Assembly (NCBI GenBank): GCA_905234775.1
Contig: CAJOJC010000021.1
Span: 1-15,875 of the forward strand
DNA from: an uncultured Bacteroidales bacterium
Lineage (GTDB): Bacteria > Bacteroidota > Bacteroidia > Bacteroidales > UBA932
Reading direction: 5' to 3'
DNA: 15,875 nucleotides
The translations under genes and the position numbers were made by a program. The notes under the pieces were generated by a model. It was given only the letters and a program-made list of their open reading frames with translations. It was not told the origin of the DNA and made no database searches. Shown here in pieces: positions 1 to 7,004 of the stretch (position 1 is its first letter; the number at the start of each line of letters is the position of its first letter).

Positions 1-957
1 GGCTCGAACTACCTTGAGGCCCTTTCGAAGGTCAAGACCTTCGTCTTCGACAAGACCGGCACCCTTACTAAAGGCGTGTTCGAGGTCATGGCGGTCCATC
101 ACTCCCCTCTTGCCGAAGAGCGCCTGATCGAGCTCGCTGCGATTGCCGAATGCTCGTCGTCTCACCCCATCAGCCGCAGCATCCAGAATGCCTACGGAAA
201 GCCCGTAGACCGCACAAGAGTTAGCGATATCCAGGAGGTGGCCGGCGAAGGCGTTCTGGCTGTCGTGGACGGTATTAAGGTCGCGGCTGGCAACGAGAAG
301 CTCATGCGCCGAATAGGCGTAACGCCGCTTCCCTGCCACTGCACCGGGACCCTGGTCCATATTTCGCTCGATGGCGAGTATGCTGGCCATATCCTCATCA
401 GCGACGTGGTGAAGCCGACTTCCCGCAAGGCGATCGACCTTCTCCGCAAGGCAGGAATCACGCGCACGGTCATGCTCACGGGCGATTCGCCCAAGGTCGC
501 TGGCCATGTGGCCGTGGAACTCGGGGTCGACCGCGTGTACGCAGGGCTGCTGCCTGCCGACAAGGTGGAGAAGGTAGAGGAACTGATCAGCGACGATACC
601 CCAGGTAAACTGGCGTTCGTGGGAGACGGCATCAACGACGCCCCTGTCCTTACCCGCGCCGATGTAGGAATCGCGATGGGCGCGATGGGCAGCGATGCCG
701 CCATCGAGGCCGCCGATGTGGTCCTTATGGACGACGATCCCATGGGAATCGTTACGGCCGTCAGAATCAGCCGCAAATGCCTCAGAATCGTTCGCGCGAA
801 CATCATCTTCGCCCTCGGAATCAAGGCGGCGTGCCTAATCCTCGGAGCGCTCGGCCTCGCCGGAATGTGGGCCGCCATCTTCGCCGACGTCGGAGTCATG
901 GTTCTAGCCGTGCTTAATGCTATGAGGTGTTTGAATACAAAAAAACTGGCGTCTTAA
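1..957 (+). CDS. P1B-type heavy-metal (Zn2+/Cd2+/Pb2+) translocating ATPase, 3' part
   Basis: The reading frame is open from base 1, so the N-terminus (metal-binding domain, first six helices with the CPx motif) lies outside the window; 318 residues remain. Visible in order: the phosphorylation loop DKTGT (residues 17-21, Asp17 phosphorylated), the P1B-specific HP pair in the nucleotide domain (55-56), GEGV (about 83-86), TGD (160-162), GDGIND (208-213) and two C-terminal membrane helices. Helix 7 has Lys275 in FALGIK and helix 8 has Asp296 in FADVG. In the ZntA/CadA subgroup (P1B-2) this Lys/Asp pair marks Zn/Cd/Pb specificity; Cu pumps have other residues there. The role is therefore inner-membrane efflux of divalent soft metals. 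The CPC motif cannot be checked. The stop codon sits in the loop of a terminator hairpin, so this is probably the last gene of its transcript. Confidence 0.93.
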   Translation, partial: GSNYLEALSKVKTFVFDKTGTLTKGVFEVMAVHHSPLAEERLIELAAIAECSSSHPISRSIQNAYGKPVDRTRVSDIQEVAGEGVLAVVDGIKVAAGNEKLMRRIGVTPLPCHCTGTLVHISLDGEYAGHILISDVVKPTSRKAIDLLRKAGITRTVMLTGDSPKVAGHVAVELGVDRVYAGLLPADKVEKVEELISDDTPGKLAFVGDGINDAPVLTRADVGIAMGAMGSDAAIEAADVVLMDDDPMGIVTAVRISRKCLRIVRANIIFALGIKAACLILGALGLAGMWAAIFADVGVMVLAVLNAMRCLNTKKLAS

Positions 958-978
958 CAGATGCCAGTTTTTTTGTAT
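935..978 (+). terminator. Intrinsic terminator overlapping the ATPase stop codon
   Basis: Two 16-nt arms, 935-950 and 963-978, are perfect reverse complements. The right arm contains seven T in a row (968-974), the left arm the matching A run, so it could act in both directions. Four more pairs (951-954 with 959-962, one of them G-T) shorten the loop to TAAC at 955-958. That loop contains the ATPase stop codon TAA (955-957). There is no transcript data here, so termination is inferred from structure. Confidence 0.85.
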
Positions 979-983
979 ATTAG
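976..983 (+). promoter_or_regulatory. Possible -7 promoter element for the mscS operon
   Basis: TATATTAG differs from the Bacteroidota -7 consensus TAnnTTTG at one defined base. It begins inside the last bases of the preceding terminator arm and lies 29 nt before the mscS ATG. No TTTG is seen at the -33 position (19-21 nt upstream). The same 11-nt core, GTATATTAGCA, recurs before the SPOUT methyltransferase gene at 9081-9091, which is the main reason for calling it. Confidence 0.45.
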
Positions 984-1012
984 CAAACTGAAATATAATC
1001 ATATCAAAGACA

Positions 1013-1948
1013 ATGTTAGGTTCGTTTTTGCAAATTCCCGTTGACCCGGATCTCGTAGCCAAGGTTGATTCGACAGCAAGTACTGTCAAAGAGGCTACCG
1101 GAGCAATGCTGGCTACAATTAAGGAAGACCCCAATGCTGCGCTGCAGACGATGGGTCAAGATGCTCTTCATTTGCTCCTGAAGGTCCTTATTGCTGTTGT
1201 TATCTATGTTGTGGGCGCGTGGCTGATCAAGAAGATTAGCAAGGCTCTCCACAAATCGATGGAAAAGCGTAAGACAGACAGGGCCATCGTGACCTTTACG
1301 ACTTCGCTCGTAAGCATCACGCTTACTGTGTTGCTTATCGTAGTCGTGATTGGCACTCTGGGTATCAATACTACTTCCCTGGCGGCTGTTCTCGCGGCGG
1401 GCGGTATGGCAATTGGTCTTGCCTTGAGCGGAACGGTACAGAATGTTGCAGGCGGACTCATGATCATTGCATTCAAGCCCTTCAAGGCAGGCGACCTTAT
1501 CGAGGCCCAGGGTTATCTCGGAACTGTTACGGAGGTCAGCATCGTCGCGACTAAGCTCCACACCCCGGACAACAGGGTCATCACCCTGCCCAACGGCGCT
1601 CTCAGTTCCGGAACGATCAACAACTATTCGCCCAGGCCTGCCCGTCGTATCGACATCGATCTCCCGTTCGAACACGGAACGGATCTGGATATGCTCAGGG
1701 CTACTCTTCTTACGATAGTTTCAAAAGACGAAAGGATACTTAAAGAGCCCTTCGAGGGCGAAGGAAGCGCACCTACGGTGCTGGTTTGCGACATCGATAA
1801 AGATGCCGTTACCGTCAGGACCCGTTTCTGGTGTAAGAACGCCGATTACTGGCCCCTGTACTTCGGTATGAGGGAGGCCCTCTATACTTCGCTCGGCAAG
1901 GCCGGCTTCAAGTTCGCTGCCAACAGACTGGACATTAAACAGTCGTGA
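1013..1948 (+). CDS. mscS: MscS-family small-conductance mechanosensitive channel
   Basis: A 311-residue protein with the MscS layout: an N-terminal segment of about 50 residues, TM1 (about 52-73), TM2 (about 93-117), and a Gly/Ala-rich pore helix TM3 (about 121-156, with GLALSGTVQNVAGG at 135-148). The beta domain (FKPFKAGD at 154-161, then LPNGALSSGTINNYS at 192-206) and an alpha/beta C-terminal domain follow. Such channels sit in the inner membrane and release solutes on hypo-osmotic shock. The ATG at 1013 is the first in-frame start after the terminator and gives a full-length protein; no Shine-Dalgarno precedes it, as is usual in this phylum. It is the first gene of an operon: its TGA overlaps the GTG of rlmD by 4 nt. 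The N-terminal segment is longer than the 27 or so residues of E. coli MscS. Confidence 0.93.
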   Translation: MLGSFLQIPVDPDLVAKVDSTASTVKEATGAMLATIKEDPNAALQTMGQDALHLLLKVLIAVVIYVVGAWLIKKISKALHKSMEKRKTDRAIVTFTTSLVSITLTVLLIVVVIGTLGINTTSLAAVLAAGGMAIGLALSGTVQNVAGGLMIIAFKPFKAGDLIEAQGYLGTVTEVSIVATKLHTPDNRVITLPNGALSSGTINNYSPRPARRIDIDLPFEHGTDLDMLRATLLTIVSKDERILKEPFEGEGSAPTVLVCDIDKDAVTVRTRFWCKNADYWPLYFGMREALYTSLGKAGFKFAANRLDIKQS

Positions 1949-3372
1949 GAAACAAACCTACCATCATACTCGAAAACATAGTTATCGAGGCAGTGGCTGC
2001 CGAAGGCAAGTCGCTGGCTCATGCTAAACTGCCTACTGAGCCCGAGGAGGCTACTCCGAGGGTTCTGTTCGTTCCCTTTGCGGTACCGGGCGACGTTGTC
2101 GATGTGATGGTCACCAAGCGCAAGAAATCCTTCATGGAGGGAAGGATAGTACGTATAGTCACTCCTTCCCCGCGAAGGCTTGAACCCTTCTGCAAACATT
2201 TCGGTACCTGCGGAGGCTGTAAGTGGCAGATACTCCCCTACGATCTTCAGCTCGAGGCAAAGAGGCAGCAGGTGTACGACCAGTTGGTTAGAATCGGCCA
2301 TCTCGACGTCCCTGAAATCAGGCCGGTTCTTGGCTCCGCGAAGACTATAGAGTATCGCAACAAATTGGAGTTTACAGCTTCCGAAAAAAGGTGGGTTTTT
2401 GCCGATGAAGATCCCGAAAAGCTGACGGATGAAGAGCGCGTCGGGCTTGGTTTCCACGTTGGAAAATTCTTCGATAAAGTGCTTGATATAGAGCACTGTT
2501 ATCTCCAGAGAGAACCCTCTAATCAGATACGTCTTTTCGTTAAAAAATACGCCCTTGAACACGGTATTTCCTTCTATAATTTGAGGGAGAAAACGGGTAT
2601 TCTGCGTAACATGTTTGTTAGGACCGCTGAAAATCAGCAAGTTATGCTGATCGTTTGTTTCGCTCATGAATTCCCCGAAAGGAGGGCTTTTTTGGACGCA
2701 ATAGCTGAAGAATTCCCTGAGATAAGCTCGCTTTACTACCTGATTAATGAGAAAGTCAACGACTCGGTAACCGATCAGGAATGTATACTTTACAAGGGAG
2801 ACGAGGCAATCTACGAATCGATGGAAGGACTGAGCTTCAAGATAGGTCCCAAGTCGTTCTATCAGACCAATACGGAGCAGGCTTACGAGCTTTATAAGGT
2901 CGCCCGCGACTTTGCCGACCTCAGCGGGAGCGAAGTTGTTTACGACCTTTATACCGGGACAGGTACTATTGCCCAGTTCGTAAGCGCCAAAGCCTCGAAA
3001 GTAATAGGAATCGAATATGTCCCTGAGGCCATAGCCGACGCTCGCGAAAACGCCCGCCGTAATGGAATAGACAACTGCGAGTTCTTTGCCGGCGACATGA
3101 AAGATATCCTTACGGATAGCTTTATCGCCGAGCATGGCCGCCCGGATGTCATCATCCTCGACCCTCCCCGCGCCGGAATACACCCGGACGTTGCGAAGGT
3201 CATCCTCAATGCGGCTCCTAAGAGAATAGTATACGTGAGCTGCAATCCGGCCTCCCAGGCCCGCGACCTGGCGGCCCTATCCGTAAAATACAAGGTGACG
3301 GCAGTCCAACCCGTCGACATGTTCCCCCACACTCAACATGTCGAGAACGTATGCCGTCTCGAACTACTATGA
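1945..3372 (+). CDS. rlmD: RlmD/RumA-type 23S rRNA (uracil-C5)-methyltransferase
   Basis: A 475-residue SAM-dependent enzyme of the TrmA/RumA (COG2265) family. An N-terminal TRAM-like domain (about 5-72) is followed by iron-sulfur ligands C83, C89, C92 (C-x5-C-x2-C) and C185. The family QTNTEQ motif is at 307-312, the SAM-binding loop DLYTGTG at 334-340 and DPPRAG at 406-411. The catalytic Cys433 is in VSCNP and the general base Glu467 in HVEN. The complete Fe-S set and active site predict a working m5U methyltransferase; position U1939 of 23S rRNA is inferred by homology to E. coli RlmD. Bacteroidota can carry several paralogues, so the target is provisional. The start is GTG at 1945, overlapping the mscS stop as GTGA; the stop overlaps the next gene's ATG as ATGA, suggesting translational coupling. 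Confidence 0.92.
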   Translation: MRNKPTIILENIVIEAVAAEGKSLAHAKLPTEPEEATPRVLFVPFAVPGDVVDVMVTKRKKSFMEGRIVRIVTPSPRRLEPFCKHFGTCGGCKWQILPYDLQLEAKRQQVYDQLVRIGHLDVPEIRPVLGSAKTIEYRNKLEFTASEKRWVFADEDPEKLTDEERVGLGFHVGKFFDKVLDIEHCYLQREPSNQIRLFVKKYALEHGISFYNLREKTGILRNMFVRTAENQQVMLIVCFAHEFPERRAFLDAIAEEFPEISSLYYLINEKVNDSVTDQECILYKGDEAIYESMEGLSFKIGPKSFYQTNTEQAYELYKVARDFADLSGSEVVYDLYTGTGTIAQFVSAKASKVIGIEYVPEAIADARENARRNGIDNCEFFAGDMKDILTDSFIAEHGRPDVIILDPPRAGIHPDVAKVILNAAPKRIVYVSCNPASQARDLAALSVKYKVTAVQPVDMFPHTQHVENVCRLELL

Positions 3373-4298
3373 TAATTGATATACTTCTGCTTCTCCTGGG
3401 CCTTGGCCTGGTAGTATTTGGTTCTGACATTCTTGTAGACGGATCGTCTGCAATAGCCCGCAAATCGGGAGTCAGTGAGTTCGTAATCGGCCTTACGATC
3501 GTGGGCTTCGGTACTTCCCTGCCAGAGATGGTGGTGAGTATCACCGGCGCAATCGAAGGTTCGGCCGACATCTCGATAGGCAACATCGTGGGCTCCAACA
3601 CGCTTAATGCCCTGCTGGTGCTCGGGTCTGCCGCACTTATAACCCCGATTGCTGTAAACCGCCTCAATCTGACACGCGATATCCCCATGTTCTTCGGCAT
3701 CACCCTATTCTTCGTCTTGCTGACCACCAAGGGCTATCTCAACTGGGTGGACGGACTTATGCTGCTCGCCGTATTTACGGCCTATATTATCATGTGCTTC
3801 AAGAGCGGCAAGGTCGACATAGAAGAGGCCCCCAAGCGCGAGATAAGCCTGTCTATGGCCATCCTGATGGTCCTGGGCGGTCTCGCTGGCCTTGTGTTCG
3901 GAGGCAGGATGTTCGTAGACCACTCGGTCAACTTCGCGCGCGAGGTGGGCGTCAGCGAGAAGTTCATCGCTATCACTCTGCTTGCTGGCGGTACGTCCAT
4001 GCCCGAACTGGTAACGACCATCGTCGCGGCAGCTAAGAAGAAGGGCCAGCTTGCGCTGGGAACTATCATAGGCAGCAACGTATTCAATATCCTGTTCGTG
4101 CTTGGAGTAGCGTCGCTTCTGACCACCCTCAATTCCGGCGGCATGGGCTGGGTCGATTTCGGCGCCCTGCTTGGCAGTACGGTTCTTCTTGCACTCTGCG
4201 CCTATATCGGAAAGACAAAGCGGCTCAACCGCCTGGAAGGCGCTCTGATGGCTGCCGGATACTTCGCGTATATCGGCTGGCTTATCTATACAATCTAG
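3369..4298 (+). CDS. yrbG: YrbG-type Ca2+/Na+ (cation/Ca2+) antiporter
   Basis: An inner-membrane cation/Ca2+ antiporter (CaCA superfamily) of 309 residues. It shows the inverted duplicated fold: two halves of about five helices each, with alpha-1 GFGTSLPE (46-53) and GNIVGSNTLN (71-80), and alpha-2 GGTSMPE (207-213) and GTIIGSNVFN (231-240). The paired G-T-S-x-P-E motifs carry the ion-binding Glu residues (Glu53, Glu213). A hydrophilic loop around 145-160 (KSGKVDIEEAPKRE) separates the halves, as expected. I chose ATG 3369 because it makes an ATGA overlap with the rlmD stop and starts directly with the first helix; an upstream in-frame ATG at 3351 would add six residues inside rlmD. Third gene of the mscS-rlmD operon. 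The TAG stop overlaps the opposing gene's stop in a CTAG. The exchanged ions are inferred from family. Confidence 0.9.
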   Translation: MIIDILLLLLGLGLVVFGSDILVDGSSAIARKSGVSEFVIGLTIVGFGTSLPEMVVSITGAIEGSADISIGNIVGSNTLNALLVLGSAALITPIAVNRLNLTRDIPMFFGITLFFVLLTTKGYLNWVDGLMLLAVFTAYIIMCFKSGKVDIEEAPKREISLSMAILMVLGGLAGLVFGGRMFVDHSVNFAREVGVSEKFIAITLLAGGTSMPELVTTIVAAAKKKGQLALGTIIGSNVFNILFVLGVASLLTTLNSGGMGWVDFGALLGSTVLLALCAYIGKTKRLNRLEGALMAAGYFAYIGWLIYTI

Positions 4299-4912
4299 AA
4301 ATAAAGGGCAATGCCCAGATCCACCGTTATGTGCTGCGCACGGGAATAGACTGTCCTGTCGCGCGGGATGGTTCCTTCGTACTGGTCTTCAGGAAGAGGG
4401 CTGCAGGTAATCAGATTCCCCCTCAGGAAGCCGTCAAGGCTTATTTTGTGGCTTAGATTGCGACGCAATCCTATTCCGGCGGAAATCAGATTGATTTTAT
4501 CCTCCATACTCCAGCCGCGCAAGGCAAAACCGCCGCTGCCGAAAAGGAAAATGCCGCTTTTGTCGTATCTCATTGGGAATATTGAGAACTGGAGTTCCAC
4601 CGGCATTACGCGGTAGTCTTTCGCCACTCCCCTGTAGCCGGCCTTGAGGGTGAAGGCCAGGTAGTCGAGGAATTCTATACCGAGATCAGCAGACACGAAA
4701 GCGTTGGTGTAATAATCGGGAGCGAGAGGCTGACCGTCGGAGATTCTGGTTCCGTATGAATTGAAGAAAGTGTATTCCAGACCGCTTGCCGCCTTGGCGC
4801 TGTAACCCCACTGAATACCATACCTAAGACGCGGATTTCCGGCCTCCGAAAGAGCCTCGGAAGTGAGGATGAGCGCCAAAGATAAGGCAATTATTTTCAG
4901 CAACTTACTCAT
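4295..4912 (-). CDS. Small predicted outer-membrane beta-barrel protein, unknown function (second gene of pair)
   Basis: A 205-residue protein I cannot assign to a named family. Residues 1-24 look like a signal peptide (Lys-rich start, hydrophobic core, likely cleavage after SEA at 22-24). The rest alternates polar and hydrophobic residues in short Gly/aromatic-rich strands (for example 29-38, 70-78, 83-92 and 117-130) and ends in ALYF with a C-terminal Phe, the usual beta-barrel signature recognised by the Bam machinery. Length suits an eight-stranded barrel. The ATG overlaps the stop of the upstream gene by 4 nt (ATGA at 4912-4909 on the minus strand), so the two are probably co-translated and may act together. 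Its TAG shares a CTAG with the convergent antiporter stop, leaving no intergenic terminator. Outer-membrane location is inferred, not shown. Confidence 0.75.
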   Translation of the reverse strand: MSKLLKIIALSLALILTSEALSEAGNPRLRYGIQWGYSAKAASGLEYTFFNSYGTRISDGQPLAPDYYTNAFVSADLGIEFLDYLAFTLKAGYRGVAKDYRVMPVELQFSIFPMRYDKSGIFLFGSGGFALRGWSMEDKINLISAGIGLRRNLSHKISLDGFLRGNLITCSPLPEDQYEGTIPRDRTVYSRAQHITVDLGIALYF

Positions 4913-5472
4913 TTGAATCTATAGTAAAGGGTTACCTGAGGAATGGGGGCTTTCAACACTCCGTTCTCGTACCATGAAAGGTCCAGCGTTCCGAAGGTTT
5001 CGTCTTTTCTGAGCTGGAAACCGAACTCGCCTGTAAAGCTAAGGGCGATATCTATGTTGTTCGGGAACAGGAAGAGTACTCCGACTCCGGCGGCGAGTCC
5101 GAGGATGGGGCCATGGTTACGGTCGGGGGCGCCATGGTCCCTGACCCAGCCGGTAGTGAAACCTCCCCCGAGGTAAAAACGGTAGTCGACGTCTTCGCGG
5201 ATAACTCCGCCGCGGAGCTGGTTCTGGTGGAGCCAGGTGAACTTTACTCCGGGGGTATTCTCTATTCCGTTCAGGATGCCGTCGAGATCTGCCGTAAGGC
5301 TCACCGTATTGTACACGCGGCGATCGCTTTGCTGGATACCAAGGCTGATTCCAAAGCCTTTCGGGGAGTTAAGGATACCGGCCCGTTCTATCCTGCGCTG
5401 GGCATAAGCCTCATTGCAGCCCAACAGAAGGGCTACCGCTGCAAGCAGGGTTATGAAGGCCGGTCTAGTCAC
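4909..5472 (-). CDS. Small predicted outer-membrane beta-barrel protein, unknown function (first gene of pair)
   Basis: A 187-residue protein of unrecognised family. A signal peptide is clear: a hydrophobic stretch 6-18, then AYA|Q at 22-25 for signal peptidase I. Cys19 (LLGC) could also be read as a lipobox, but the AxA site a few residues on fits better. The mature part has Gly/aromatic beta-strand segments (FGISLGIQ at 40-47, YRFYLGGGFTTGW around 97-109) and ends YYRFK, consistent with a small outer-membrane barrel. The start must be GTG at 5472: upstream in-frame codons contain no ATG before the intergenic region, and this start gives a proper signal peptide. It leads a two-gene unit and is divergent from rarA across 71 bp; I see no convincing promoter for it there. 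Confidence 0.72.
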   Translation of the reverse strand: MTRPAFITLLAAVALLLGCNEAYAQRRIERAGILNSPKGFGISLGIQQSDRRVYNTVSLTADLDGILNGIENTPGVKFTWLHQNQLRGGVIREDVDYRFYLGGGFTTGWVRDHGAPDRNHGPILGLAAGVGVLFLFPNNIDIALSFTGEFGFQLRKDETFGTLDLSWYENGVLKAPIPQVTLYYRFK

Positions 5473-5493
5473 AAATGCTAAGTTAGCGATTTA

Positions 5494-5524
5494 TTTGTTA
5501 ATTGTCAGCAAATGGGTAATTTTG
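5494..5524 (+). promoter_or_regulatory. Bacteroidota-type promoter for rarA
   Basis: TTTG (5494-5497) and TAATTTTG (5517-5524) are separated by exactly 19 nt, a full match to the TTTG-N19/21-TAnnTTTG consensus of the primary sigma factor in this phylum. Transcription would start near 5530, giving a leader of about a dozen bases before the rarA ATG at 5544. It lies in the 71-bp gap shared with the divergent barrel gene. Best promoter match in the window. Confidence 0.8.
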
Positions 5525-5543
5525 TCTTGTCAAATAAAACTCT

Positions 5544-6842
5544 ATGCCGGCAACAACCCTGCTTGCTCCCCTCCCGGAGCGTATGAGACCGAGGAGTCTC
5601 GACGAATATGTAGGCCAGAAACATCTGGTCGGTGAAGGCTGTATCCTGCGCAATATGATCGAGAGCGGAAACCTCTCTTCATTCATACTCTGGGGCCCTC
5701 CCGGAGTGGGAAAAACCACTCTCGCGCGCATCATAGCCGACTCCCTCGGCCGTGAATTCTATACCCTCTCCGCGGTCAGCGCAGGGGTGAAAGAGGTGCG
5801 CGAAGTATTCGAAGCAGCAAAGCGCGGTTCGCTGTTCAGAGACGGTAAAGCCCCGGTTTTGTTCATAGACGAAATCCATCGTTTCAGTAAAGCCCAGCAG
5901 GACGCCCTTCTTGGGGCCGTAGAGCAGGGCGTCGTAGTCCTTATAGGCGCAACAACCGAGAACCCTTCATTCGAGGTGATCTCTCCCCTTCTGAGTCGCT
6001 GCCAGGTCTATGTACTGAAGTCCCTCGAAAAGGAAGACCTTCTGACCCTGCTGGATAGAGCGATTAAGAATGATGAGGTCCTGAGGGAGAAGAATATTAC
6101 GGTCAAGGAAACCGATGCCCTTCTTCGCCAGAGCGGCGGAGACGGCCGTAAGCTCCTGAATATTCTCGAGGTCGTTGTAGACTCCCAGGCTGGCAAGAAG
6201 GAAATAGTCATAGACAATAAGATCGTTAACGATTGCCTTCAGAAGAGCACTGCCATCTACGACAAAGACGGCGAGATGCACTACGACATAATCTCCGCCT
6301 TTATCAAGAGCGTGCGCGGCTCGGACCCGAATGCGGCGGTCTATTACCTCGCCCGTATGCTGGACGGGGGTGAAGACCCGCTATTCATCGCCCGCCGCCT
6401 CTGTATCCTCGCCGCGGAGGACATCGGCCTTGCCAATCCCAACGCCCTTCTCCTGGCGAACAGCACTTTCCAGATAGTTCATGCGATAGGCATGCCCGAG
6501 GCCCGTATCCCGCTCTCCGAATGCGCCATCTACCTGGCCAGCTCGCCGAAGAGCAATTCGGCTTATATGGCAATCAGCGCCGCCCTGGAGGCAGCAGCCT
6601 CGGATAAGACGGCCCCGGTGCCGCTCCACCTCCGCAATGCTCCTACTAAACTGATGGCGGAGCTGGGCTATTCAGACGGCTATAAGTACGCCCACGACTT
6701 CCCCGGCCACTTCGTGGATCAGGAATTCCTTCCGGACGCCTTCCGTGGCCGCGTCTTCTACGAACCGCAGCCCAACAAACACGAAGATACGCTGAAAGCC
6801 TATCTCCAGTCCTGCTGGCCCAAGTATTACACGAAGCGCTGA
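5544..6842 (+). CDS. rarA: Replication-associated recombination protein RarA (MgsA), AAA+ ATPase
   Basis: A 432-residue clamp-loader-like AAA+ ATPase, full length for RarA/MgsA/WRNIP1. Seen: the N-terminal family signature [15 protein letters not shown] (14-28), Walker A GPPGVGKT (51-58), Walker B FIDEIH (107-112), sensor-1 GATTENPSF (135-143) and the arginine-finger SR (151-152). The lid follows, then the MgsA C-terminal tetramerisation region (about 245-420, with [18 protein letters not shown] and [11 protein letters not shown]). RarA acts in the cytoplasm at stalled replication forks, with SSB and recombination proteins. Transcribed alone from its own promoter. Its TGA stop lies in the loop of a large hairpin that extends into the downstream spacer. 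Nothing is missing or truncated. Confidence 0.96.
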   Translation: MPATTLLAPLPERMRPRSLDEYVGQKHLVGEGCILRNMIESGNLSSFILWGPPGVGKTTLARIIADSLGREFYTLSAVSAGVKEVREVFEAAKRGSLFRDGKAPVLFIDEIHRFSKAQQDALLGAVEQGVVVLIGATTENPSFEVISPLLSRCQVYVLKSLEKEDLLTLLDRAIKNDEVLREKNITVKETDALLRQSGGDGRKLLNILEVVVDSQAGKKEIVIDNKIVNDCLQKSTAIYDKDGEMHYDIISAFIKSVRGSDPNAAVYYLARMLDGGEDPLFIARRLCILAAEDIGLANPNALLLANSTFQIVHAIGMPEARIPLSECAIYLASSPKSNSAYMAISAALEAAASDKTAPVPLHLRNAPTKLMAELGYSDGYKYAHDFPGHFVDQEFLPDAFRGRVFYEPQPNKHEDTLKAYLQSCWPKYYTKR

Positions 6843-6859
6843 CGCACTTCGCGTAATAC
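6824..6859 (+). terminator. Hairpin centred on the rarA stop codon
   Basis: Arms 6824-6839 and 6844-6859 pair at 14 of 16 positions (two A-C mismatches), leaving the loop TGAC at 6840-6843, which contains the rarA stop TGA. It is much stronger than chance would readily give and sits where a terminator should be. It is followed by a C-rich stretch rather than a T run, so it is not a canonical intrinsic terminator; it may instead protect the 3' end of the mRNA or work with another factor. Confidence 0.55.
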
Positions 6860-6995
6860 GCTATCTCCCCCCCGACTGCCGTCGCCCCCCAAGGGGCATC
6901 TGCATCTTCGATGCGGCGGCAAGCCGCCCTTTACATGTCTTCGATTCAGCGGCCTACCTCATTCGGGAAAACATTATTCAAGCGATGCCCGTTCG
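6860..6995. other. Hairpin-rich spacer between convergent rarA and tamL
   Basis: No coding signal is seen. It holds runs of seven C (6867-6873) and six C (6885-6890) and three short back-to-back hairpins: GCCCC/GGGGC (6884-6888 with 6893-6897), GCATC-TTC-GATGC (6902-6914) and GGCGG-CAAG-CCGCC (6915-6928, with a possible sixth pair). A weak T-containing stretch follows the last. They may end transcription from rarA, from tamL on the opposite strand, or both. The part from 6929 to 6988 is lower in GC and shows nothing I recognise. Confidence 0.5.
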
Positions 6996-7004
6996 TCAGA
7001 ACGG
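6989..7004 (-). other. Small hairpin centred on the tamL stop codon
   Basis: On the minus strand CCGTTC pairs perfectly with GAACGG across the loop TGAC, which contains the tamL stop TGA (6998-6996). Six base pairs, no T run after it. The loop is the same four bases as in the rarA hairpin and nearly the same as TAAC in the ATPase terminator. Confidence 0.45.

Noticed and set aside
2678..2697. AAAGGAGG followed by six T in rlmD, resembling a frameshift signal
   Set aside because: The rlmD frame continues through normally into all catalytic motifs, and Shine-Dalgarno pairing is little used in Bacteroidota; chance codons.
1882..3183. 433-codon open frame on the minus strand opposite rlmD
   Set aside because: Complete overlap with rlmD, whose Fe-S and catalytic motifs are intact; the antisense product has no recognisable domain and arises from codon bias.
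3351..3371. Earlier in-frame ATG for the antiporter at 3351
   Set aside because: Would add six hydrophilic residues from within rlmD; ATG 3369 gives the ATGA overlap and starts at the first helix.
5113..5481. 122-codon plus-strand open frame opposite the first barrel gene
   Set aside because: No domain or promoter; the minus-strand frame has a clear signal peptide and barrel-like pattern.
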